From Lentisphaeria bacterium UBA4640 (lineage in GTDB: Bacteria > Verrucomicrobiota > Lentisphaeria > Victivallales > UBA1829), in NCBI GenBank assembly GCA_002405835.1, contig DHMO01000018.1:1-57835 (forward strand): a DNA stretch of 57,835 nt, in the 5' to 3' direction. Each line of letters opens with the position of its first letter. The stretch's first letter is position 1. The notes beneath the pieces were generated by a model, which was not told where the DNA came from, did no database searches, and saw nothing but the letters and a program-made list of their open reading frames with translations. The position numbers were made by a program, and so were the translations under genes. Positions 51,901 to 57,835 of this stretch are shown here, one piece after another.

Positions 51901-54254
51901 ACTTTCACGGCGGCTGGAATCTGATCCACACGGCCCGCACCTACAGTCAGCACAACTCCATCACCCCGGCAGGCATCAACGTCAAAACACGCGGGTTCAA
52001 ACCGGATATTCTGATTGGAACAAGCCAGACGCAGCGCCATGACGTCACAGATTACTCTCAGCCGGACTACCAGACGGAAACGCTGAAAGAGGTCTTCGCT
52101 CCGCTCCTGGTCTTCCTCGGCGGAGAACCTGAAAATTTCACGGAAAAATCACACGCCTTCTGGTCAGAGGAGGAATTCCGGAGAAGCATCGTGCTTGTCA
52201 ATGACCATACAACAGGAAAAGAAGTCACAGTCTCCTGGAGCTTCTTCCTCAACGGCACCCCGGCTCCGCTTGATTCCGGACGAGAAACCGTCAGGCTCGC
52301 CCCAGCGGAAATCCGGAAACTCCCGGTTCTCCTGAAGAGCCCGGCCGTTCTCAAACGCACCTCCGGCGAACTCCGCATCACAGCGGAAGTCGACGGCATC
52401 CTCATTGCGGAAGACGCGATGAAGCTGCAGTTTTTTCCAAAACACGCGCCGAAAGATTTCAGCCGGGCCTCAGCCGTTCTTTACGATCCTGCGGGAAAAA
52501 CGGAAGCGATGCTGAAGAAAGCCGGATTCCCGTTCCGCAAAACGACGGATCTCAAAGAGATCGAATCCAACGGACTGCTGATTATCGGACAGGATGCACT
52601 TTCCGGTACCAATCCTGAGTTTCTGAAGGAAATCGAACGTTCCGGCATGATCGAACGCGGACTCAAGATTCTGATTTTTGAACAGAAGCAGTGCAATCTG
52701 GCCAATCTGGTTTTCGAATCTCCGAGTCTTCGCAACGCCTTCATCCGCACACCGTCAAGCCCCTATATCCGGGGACTGGAAGCGGAGGATTTCCACGACT
52801 GGCGCGGTTCCTCCGACACCGTTCCGGAATACGTGCTCTCCGCCGAAGAAACTCCGCACTATCCCCGGTCCAAATGGAAATGGGGCAACGGCGGAATTGT
52901 CAGCGGAAACGTTATCCGCAAACCCGATTACGGCAACTTTAAAATCATTGTCGACTCCGGTTTCAACCTCGCTTTCGCCTCGTTGATGGAACTGCGGAAA
53001 CAGCACGGAACGATCCTCTTCTGCCAGCTGGATGTCACAAGCCGTTATCTGAAGGATCCGGCGGCAACCAGAGTCACCGACAACATTCTGGAACAGATGA
53101 GCAGCCCGCACATTCCCGCAGGTCCAGTCCGCACCGCGTTCGCCGGAAGCGACTCCGGAGCAAAAATTCTCGACCGCATGGGCGTGGAATACACCCGGGT
53201 CTCCCCGAACGATGCAGCCGGACTCAATGCCGCGCAGGCAATCATTCTGGATGCAGGCGGAAAAAATGCGCTGCGTCTGATATCCGGGCGCAAACCGGTC
53301 ATTCTCCTGCCCGGCTTCCCGCTCGAAACAATCTCCGGAGTGACACTGCGCAATACGGTTCAGGACATCTTCCGCGCTTCCGCCCCCAAAGACGATCCGC
53401 TGTTTGAAAGCATTCCGGACGCGGATCTCTACTTCCGCGACGCCCGCAAACTTCCCGTTCTGACAGAGAAACCGCAATGGACCGTTGCAACGGAACCGGC
53501 GCTTTTCGCGAAAGTGAAGAGCAATGCCCGGCCGTACATTATCCTCAACGTCGCTCCGGACATGGTCGGAGGATTTTGGAATGCGGAAAAAATTTCCCGC
53601 ATCTGGTCCACAATCTTCAACAATCTGAATATCGGACTCAGCCGTGGACTCTCGCTTTTCGGCGGAGAACGGATGCGTCACAACACCGTCATTCCCCACC
53701 TCGGTGAAGCCGTTCCGGAAAACGTCAAGCTCAAACTCGATTTCCGCAATGAAGGCAAGCCCGGGCAGACGGGCGGCTTCAAACCGGTTCTGCTCGGCAA
53801 ATCGTGGGAAGAGCAGGGATTCACACAGAAGAATCCATTCTACACACTCCCGAAGGAGACACCAAAGCAGTACCGCAACAATCCATACGACGGTTATGCG
53901 TGGTACCGCATGGAAGTCTTCATTCCCGAATCCTGGAAAGGCGCCACGCTCTCTCTGGACGGCGGGCCGATCGACGATTTCGACTGGACCTGGTTCAACG
54001 GGAAAGCCATCGGCGAAACAACCCTCCGTAACAGCAAAGCTCCGTGGTCGGCAATCCGTCATTATCCGATTCCGCAGGAAATTGTGAAATTCGGAGAAAA
54101 GAATGTCATTGAGATTCGCGTATTCGACCGTTGGTCCGGCGGAGGCATCGTCGGTCCGCTGAAGGTCACGGCGAAAAAAGCGACCGTCCCTTCGCGGTCA
54201 CCCTACATCGACAATCTTGATTTCTACGATGGAGACGCCTTCCATCAGTGGTAA
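48927..54254 (+). CDS. Giant secreted LamG-GH2-like protein (1775 aa)
   Basis: After a signal peptide comes a LamG domain (about 20-235) like that of the preceding gene. A second beta-rich region follows (to about 380), then a GH2-like sugar-binding domain (about 410-580, GKWGYMRVPGSF, FRAAWYQRAFRIPD) and an immunoglobulin-like domain. The TIM barrel (about 690-930) has NFNTVRASLG and a nucleophile-like E906 (SVEGGFPY). At the expected acid/base site there is MWFTDFNTC (806-814) instead of the usual NE pair, so activity is uncertain. The C-terminal third holds further beta domains, ending in a GH2-type binding module (from about 1655, IDDFDWTWFNGKAIG). It is about twice the length of ordinary GH2 enzymes. 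Confidence 0.8.
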   Translation: MNSFIKTALFSGCLFPTLLSASGFRIPFEGNPEVFDEKGAKISTGTEYGRVEYPAGVQGKGIDLRRHAYDQAGALHFRTLPTQDWRSGTFSFWFKPHWNQNDREEFWIFHCQAQKNFLAYFLKRKDNTVELTVSAPKQIQILTKKVFTKEKWTHVAFSWDSEKGEVILYIDGKKNASKTRREALRIPADQQAPVICLGNTSSDRFKANVGNGTYDDLRFYDRALTPWEIRNLALASDETSGKLEPASTGKISSTENAAEFLFSFSENVPPVPVKVCAIEFDGGNSVELSMTGASGRLAFTSRNGKKTTGFLESACLPDFKKPIKISLVRKNGAMECRIDGITQGLLPFSGKSAAAAKLSVQKDSVIRPPDLAAEKKNAELLKTTVLSPLEEKLWLLDDAERVKNGVRSGVTLNGYWRVNPVQKYTSVPDGKWGYMRVPGSFRSPLWQIYRDKGGKLESLNWKWQGQTLANKHGGFRAAWYQRAFRIPDHLKKDGSRFYLNFENMNGGFSKIILNGKTVDSSTVNLKETNRAPNRRRIDVTEHISVSGENLLTVFIDRDFILWEGWMSIEDHGEIALGNVWLESAPSTLSLKSCLAFPSFRSKNIRMRAKVLNPEHKTGKAALTFAFLRKNADKTFRREFELSGAPEQLVEFTEKWTDPVLWDSEHPELYSMNVSLDIFGKTADTFPATDFGFRELWIENGEFRLNGNKMHMRMYSDFPLERYHYFYGQPDRMKSFVAHFKELNFNTVRASLGKIVGSIPLYLDECDRQGLYNLFPMPFYVDQDRQEYTKVVEDFLDFYGNRPSILMWFTDFNTCHYAWNQEPAKLNDTEYQPKSEQIRLARSRVSVAAKAITAFDPSREWFAHAGGNFGKVFGSMNYQSYGTPLQEQEDWPSMWSQSHTQPLMSVEGGFPYVRQWMRFDVNRAAASLGAEHAARYLGDSVYAKEEFPTPYFSIYQAAEPFDRQNANMLALSDLHYRRVVKAWRAYDVSAYADFHGGWNLIHTARTYSQHNSITPAGINVKTRGFKPDILIGTSQTQRHDVTDYSQPDYQTETLKEVFAPLLVFLGGEPENFTEKSHAFWSEEEFRRSIVLVNDHTTGKEVTVSWSFFLNGTPAPLDSGRETVRLAPAEIRKLPVLLKSPAVLKRTSGELRITAEVDGILIAEDAMKLQFFPKHAPKDFSRASAVLYDPAGKTEAMLKKAGFPFRKTTDLKEIESNGLLIIGQDALSGTNPEFLKEIERSGMIERGLKILIFEQKQCNLANLVFESPSLRNAFIRTPSSPYIRGLEAEDFHDWRGSSDTVPEYVLSAEETPHYPRSKWKWGNGGIVSGNVIRKPDYGNFKIIVDSGFNLAFASLMELRKQHGTILFCQLDVTSRYLKDPAATRVTDNILEQMSSPHIPAGPVRTAFAGSDSGAKILDRMGVEYTRVSPNDAAGLNAAQAIILDAGGKNALRLISGRKPVILLPGFPLETISGVTLRNTVQDIFRASAPKDDPLFESIPDADLYFRDARKLPVLTEKPQWTVATEPALFAKVKSNARPYIILNVAPDMVGGFWNAEKISRIWSTIFNNLNIGLSRGLSLFGGERMRHNTVIPHLGEAVPENVKLKLDFRNEGKPGQTGGFKPVLLGKSWEEQGFTQKNPFYTLPKETPKQYRNNPYDGYAWYRMEVFIPESWKGATLSLDGGPIDDFDWTWFNGKAIGETTLRNSKAPWSAIRHYPIPQEIVKFGEKNVIEIRVFDRWSGGGIVGPLKVTAKKATVPSRSPYIDNLDFYDGDAFHQW

Positions 54255-54260
54255 CACACC

Positions 54261-54289
54261 CCGCCCGGATTCGTTCCGGGCGGTTTTAT
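54261..54289 (+). terminator. Intrinsic terminator after the giant glycosidase
   Basis: CCGCCCGGA (54261-54269), a TTCGT loop, TCCGGGCGG (54275-54283) and a T-rich tail. Confidence 0.9.
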
Positions 54290-54346
54290 TGTCCCCTTTA
54301 GAACAAAAACAGGGGAATGCGGCGTGCGCAACACCGTTGATTCCCC

Positions 54347-55177
54347 TCATTCCGCTTTATTTTTTGCTTTGCTCTTTCTCCAGATTGCAATGCTCCAACC
54401 GACGCTTTTGATGACAAGCGGAAGCAGAAGGACCGCAAACAGCAGATACAATCCGTACCGGAACGGCGCCAGCGCGGTATTGGTCACATGTTCCGCCGCT
54501 TCCGGATTTTTCAACCCCTCCTGCAGACCGTCCGAAACCTTGTAGGCGGAAATGATTGCAGCGGTCGTAAGCCCGCCCGCCATGATGTTCTTCCAGTTCA
54601 GGGCGCGCAGAAAGACAGAAGGCTCTTTCAATTTCATGACCGTTTCGGCAAACAGCTTCTTTGTTGCCGGAGAATCCGCTTTCGCCATGTATCCGAGCAG
54701 ACGGGGCACCTCCTCCGGCGAATGCTGAGCAATATAATGCACGCCGCTCTCCCCGAACTCCTCCGCAAACCGGACAGAAAGCCCGGGAGCCTGCGCCTCA
54801 ATCTTCAGGATGTCCGGTCCCATCTTCTTCGCCAGCGGAAGCAGCTGCTCCGAATACAGAGCAAGACTCCGCGATGCCTCCGGGACAGCCTTGCAAAGCC
54901 GCCAGAAATCATCCCCGTGCCTGATTCCCTGTTCCAGCACCTCCAGTCCTCCGTTCCTGACCAGCGGCAGAACATCATCGCCATACCGCGCAGAGATTTT
55001 CAGCATCTCGCGGCTCAATGTAATCTTAGTTCCCTCCGCCAAAGTCCGTCCGCTTCGTTTGGCCGCGAATTCGAGAGTTTCATCAATCGCCTTTGCCAGA
55101 AACTTCGTTCCGCCCGCTTCCGCCGAGAGAAAAACGAATCCAAGCGCAATCGCAAAAAGAATTTTCCGCAAAATCAT
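54347..55177 (-). CDS. Unknown membrane protein (second of a coupled pair)
   Basis: The 276-residue protein has an N-terminal signal or anchor (ILRKILFAIALGFVFLSAEA), a helical periplasmic or lumenal part with repeated short patterns (GDDVLPLVRNGGLEVLEQ, GDDFWRLCKAVPEASRSL), and two C-terminal hydrophobic helices (NIMAGGLTTAAIISAY and LYLLFAVLLLPLVIKSVGW). I know no function for it. It overlaps its upstream partner by 4 bp, so the two are probably made together. Confidence 0.75.
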   Translation of the reverse strand: MILRKILFAIALGFVFLSAEAGGTKFLAKAIDETLEFAAKRSGRTLAEGTKITLSREMLKISARYGDDVLPLVRNGGLEVLEQGIRHGDDFWRLCKAVPEASRSLALYSEQLLPLAKKMGPDILKIEAQAPGLSVRFAEEFGESGVHYIAQHSPEEVPRLLGYMAKADSPATKKLFAETVMKLKEPSVFLRALNWKNIMAGGLTTAAIISAYKVSDGLQEGLKNPEAAEHVTNTALAPFRYGLYLLFAVLLLPLVIKSVGWSIAIWRKSKAKNKAE

Positions 55178-56163
55178 TTGATCTCCTCCGTTTCCAGATA
55201 ATTTTTCAATTCAGAATCCAGCCGCTTGCCCTCCTGCAGATAGAGCGACAGCAGCGTTCCCGCCCTTTCGCAGGACTCCTTCAGCAGTATTGTTTTCGCT
55301 GTGCTGATATTGCTGTACAATTCCGATTGCAGTTTTTCCGGCATAATACGGCTCACGTCATAGACGTCCCACACGGTCCATACCAGCCCGCCGACGGCAA
55401 GTACCGCTCCGGCAATATCGCCGACCGGCAGCGGACCGTCAGCCGCTGCGCAAATCCCGCCGATTCCAAGAGAAGCACAAATTCTAACTACGGGCTTCGC
55501 AAAAAACTTTACAGCATACCTGCAGGTTTCCCGGATGAAGATTGCCTCAAGAACGACTCCAACACCCGCCAGAGTCGTCTTCAAAGCCGCACACTGTACG
55601 CTTCCGGAAAATTCATTGAGCATATTCAGAAGCTCTTCCTGGCTTTCCGAGAGACGAGCTGCGTCCTGAGTGTTTTTGCAAACTGCCGCAAGTTCCATTG
55701 CATACTGTGTGTGTCTCTCCTTCAGCCGTTGCTGAAGATTCTGCAGCATATCCGTCGCAACCGCATTTGCATGGAGACAGGGCTGGATGACGGGTTTGTC
55801 CAGCACACTCATATAAGCATCCGCGAAATCATGCGTTCCCCGCAGTTTATCCTTTGCCGCCTTGTAGCAGAGCTTCATGCAGACTTTGAACCGGCAGAGT
55901 TCCCCGACGACTTGAGGAACCGAATCGGCGGCTCTGTCAAAATCCGGTGAAATTTTTTCTTCAAGCTCCCCGGAAAATGCAGACAAAAACTTTTCGCAGT
56001 CCGCATTATATTTGACATTCAGTTCATCCATCTGCCTGCGCAAAGCAACTCTTGCCGCTTCGGCCGAATATTTTGAATACTTTTTCTGGAAATACGGCAC
56101 AAGAAAGCAGCACATTCCGAAAAGGACGAGCAGAGCGGAGCCGATCAGGAAACTCTTCTTCAT
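55174..56163 (-). CDS. Unknown membrane protein (first of a coupled pair)
   Basis: The 329-residue protein has an N-terminal membrane anchor (SFLIGSALLVLFGMCCFLVP), a long helical, cysteine-containing region with coiled-coil character (residues 30-185) and a Gly/Ala-rich hydrophobic segment (GDIAGAVLAVGGLVWTVWDVYD) that could be one or two membrane helices. No family is recognised. It follows the rhamnosidase-like gene by 15 bp and is coupled to the next gene by an ATGA overlap. Confidence 0.75.
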   Translation of the reverse strand: MKKSFLIGSALLVLFGMCCFLVPYFQKKYSKYSAEAARVALRRQMDELNVKYNADCEKFLSAFSGELEEKISPDFDRAADSVPQVVGELCRFKVCMKLCYKAAKDKLRGTHDFADAYMSVLDKPVIQPCLHANAVATDMLQNLQQRLKERHTQYAMELAAVCKNTQDAARLSESQEELLNMLNEFSGSVQCAALKTTLAGVGVVLEAIFIRETCRYAVKFFAKPVVRICASLGIGGICAAADGPLPVGDIAGAVLAVGGLVWTVWDVYDVSRIMPEKLQSELYSNISTAKTILLKESCERAGTLLSLYLQEGKRLDSELKNYLETEEIK

Positions 56164-56178
56164 CTCATTCCGGCGGCT

Positions 56179-57702
56179 TTACATCTTTCGCAGAAAATAT
56201 GCGGGAGCACAGCTCCAGCCGTGGCATGCGCTGTTAATGCGCGGGTCCGTTCCGTACGGAGTCAGACGTTCGTTTTCCGGGACGAAGACTTCGGGAAACA
56301 CATTCATTCCCTTTCGGAGCATTTCCCCCCAGTAAGCGCGCAGATGACGATCCAGTTTCTCTTTTTCTCCGGCATGTTCATACGCGGAAAGCAGATGATG
56401 ATGCAGATACGGAGTCTCCGGCCGAATCGCCCCCGGAGTCTGCTCCAGCCGTTCCAGAATCTCCTTTGCTTCGGTGACGGATACGACATCTGCAAGAATC
56501 ATCCAGATTTGCGACGCATACGAAATTTCCCGCTTCGGTCCACTCGTAAACAATCCGAGTTTCCGGTCGAACGCCTCTTCCCGCAACCGGGAGGAAAGAA
56601 AATCCGCTTCCTGTCTGAAATTTCTCTGATCCGTTTTGAGTCCAAGAATCCCCGCAATTTCCGCAAGAGCGCGCAGTCCGAGAATATAAGTTCCTTCGCT
56701 GGCGGTCCGGCGGTCCAATTCGCACCAGTCGATAAAATTCCATCCGGGCAGTTCCTGCTCCGCAATCCCGTTGCGGTAGTACGGACGGAATATTGCAAAC
56801 TGCTGAGCTGCAAGGGAATACATATCTTTCAGCAAAGCGAGATTGCCGGTCTGCTGATAGTGAAAGAGCAGAAGATCGGCAAAAAGAAATGAATAATCGG
56901 AAATGGCACACTTTGTTCCATACGGATAAGGCTTGTCGAAGATGCAGGCTGGAATCTGCCCGTTTTCACGCGGAAATGCCGCAAGCAGATAAATGCAGCG
57001 TTCGATCAGATCGTAATTGCGGAAAGTCACGGAATTGACCTGTGCCTCCAGCCTCAAATCGCCGAGCCAGAGACGACGGTCGCGCTTCGGTCCGTCGAGG
57101 ACAACCTCCTGCAGACAATTCCGGAGAGTTCGCTGAGCAGCGCGATCCAGTTCAACAGCCTCAGCATCAAACGTTTTCTGCGGCGGAACAAATTTTCGCA
57201 CAGCAGATTGAGCCACAAAAGCGATGTCCTGAAATAAAAGTTTTTCCGGAGCGCCGATCACTTCCACATAAAGATAACGCATTGCATAGGTTCGCGGCAG
57301 CGTGTAAGTCTGCGGCAGATCATCAAGCGTCACGATTTCTTCCTGAAGCCATGACTCTGCAAGAGCGGCCCCGTATTTGCGGTTCCGTTCGCCGATTTCA
57401 AGAGGAAACTCTGCAAAAATTAAACGCAAACGGACTGGAGCATCATTATAATTTGGTGCAGTTGAGAGTTTTAACTTCAGACGCCCGACGAACTCTTCTC
57501 CGAAGTCCAGGATAAACCAGTCTCCGCGCCGGAATATTTTTTTCAGGAAATTATATACAGAGTCTTTTTTCGGAATAATTTTCCATCCCTGCCAAGCCTC
57601 CGGATCACGCACAGTCTTTGCAATTGTCCGCGGTCGAACCAGCCATCGTTTTAATTTATATTTACGTTTTTTCGCCTCATCTAAGAAACGCAAATTTTCC
57701 AT
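56179..57702 (-). CDS. Alpha-L-rhamnosidase-like six-hairpin glycosidase
   Basis: The 507-residue protein resembles GH78: a beta-sandwich N-terminal domain (to about 170), then an (alpha/alpha)6 barrel with VVLDGPKRDRRLWLGDLRLE, the place of the catalytic acid region in GH78, and WNFIDWCELDRR. The C-terminal NSACHGWSCAPAYFL matches the family's HGW-x-x-x-P ending. No signal peptide is seen, so it would act in the cytoplasm. GGAGG lies before the ATG. Two unknown membrane proteins follow in the same operon. Confidence 0.78.
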   Translation of the reverse strand: MENLRFLDEAKKRKYKLKRWLVRPRTIAKTVRDPEAWQGWKIIPKKDSVYNFLKKIFRRGDWFILDFGEEFVGRLKLKLSTAPNYNDAPVRLRLIFAEFPLEIGERNRKYGAALAESWLQEEIVTLDDLPQTYTLPRTYAMRYLYVEVIGAPEKLLFQDIAFVAQSAVRKFVPPQKTFDAEAVELDRAAQRTLRNCLQEVVLDGPKRDRRLWLGDLRLEAQVNSVTFRNYDLIERCIYLLAAFPRENGQIPACIFDKPYPYGTKCAISDYSFLFADLLLFHYQQTGNLALLKDMYSLAAQQFAIFRPYYRNGIAEQELPGWNFIDWCELDRRTASEGTYILGLRALAEIAGILGLKTDQRNFRQEADFLSSRLREEAFDRKLGLFTSGPKREISYASQIWMILADVVSVTEAKEILERLEQTPGAIRPETPYLHHHLLSAYEHAGEKEKLDRHLRAYWGEMLRKGMNVFPEVFVPENERLTPYGTDPRINSACHGWSCAPAYFLRKM

Positions 57703-57730
57703 AGGATCAACGCCTCCAGTTTTATTTTAC

Positions 57731-57758
57731 AATATAATATAAGATTCTTGAAAATCAA
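57731..57758 (-). promoter_or_regulatory. Promoter of the rhamnosidase-membrane pair operon
   Basis: On the minus strand TTGATT (57758-57753), a 16-bp spacer and TATATT (57736-57731), 28 bp before the ATG. Confidence 0.6.
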
Positions 57759-57835
57759 ATTCATCTTTTCGTTTTTATCATCCTCTCCATCATCCCTCTC
57801 CGAACTTTCACAAAATCTTTTTGTTTTAAAACGAA

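Noticed and set aside
1..57835. CRISPR array, rRNA operon, transposase or integrase
   Set aside because: No regularly spaced repeats, rRNA sequence, transposase-like protein or integrase could be found, so the mobile origin of the retron and tail-like genes is unproven.

Overview
The window looks like a chromosomal segment of a Lentisphaerota (Victivallis-like) bacterium, that is, a Gram-negative sugar-degrading member of the PVC group. This is inferred from content: several class III-type prepilin/pseudopilin genes (FTLIELLVVIAIIAIL-type N-terminus, H-X9-DG-type C-terminus) sit beside glycosidases and one-component sugar regulators, an lpxB gene implies an outer membrane, and an RNase HIII gene is present. 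Coding sequence is GC-rich, and intergenic promoters repeatedly read TTGnnn-N16/17-TATATT.

Layout. 1-4566: truncated pseudopilin, two AraC regulators, an unknown 403-aa protein and a GH16 enzyme. 4567-13312: housekeeping genes: RNase HIII, a (Re)-citrate-synthase-like DRE-TIM enzyme, dGTPase, tRNA-Asp, then a stress operon (FmdB zinc ribbon, HtpG, DnaJ, GT39) behind a consensus sigma-54 promoter. 13314-18313: XRE-like regulator, MarR regulator, PQ-loop protein, and an operon of two CxxC-less HMA-like proteins, an atypical P1B ATPase with SCG in place of CPx, and a small membrane protein. 18343-19837: a retron, with promoter, a ~330-nt msr-msd-like structured RNA bounded by a 22-bp a1/a2 inverted repeat, and a reverse transcriptase with the retron NAxxH, YADD and VTG motifs. 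19841-21907: two phage-tail-like genes on the minus strand; the first has its ribosome binding site buried in a perfect 14-bp hairpin. 21916-30127: a tightly packed minus-strand catabolic operon (SDR, FAD oxidoreductase, XRE-cupin regulator, old-yellow-enzyme oxidoreductase, heparinase-like lyase, ThuA-like protein, 2-hydroxyacid dehydrogenase).

30129-37440: small secreted ORF, DeoR regulator, then a minus-strand locus LacI / secreted protein / pseudopilin / GH-A glycosidase, followed by a graveyard of gene fragments. 37482-46084: LacI regulator, TSCPD protein, rubrerythrin, a deletion scar joining the stumps of a divergent RND pump and LysR gene, lpxB, ffh, ilvD and an RluA-family pseudouridine synthase. 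46329-54290: GntR / pseudopilin / LamG / giant LamG-GH2 locus. 54347-57758: a rhamnosidase-like gene followed by two unknown membrane proteins.

The most notable items are the complete retron next to a phage-tail-like gene with no recognisable effector; the sigma-54-controlled chaperone operon; and the repeated regulator-pseudopilin-secreted-glycosidase module, which appears intact twice and degraded or partial twice, suggesting that pseudopilins serve individual polysaccharide loci.
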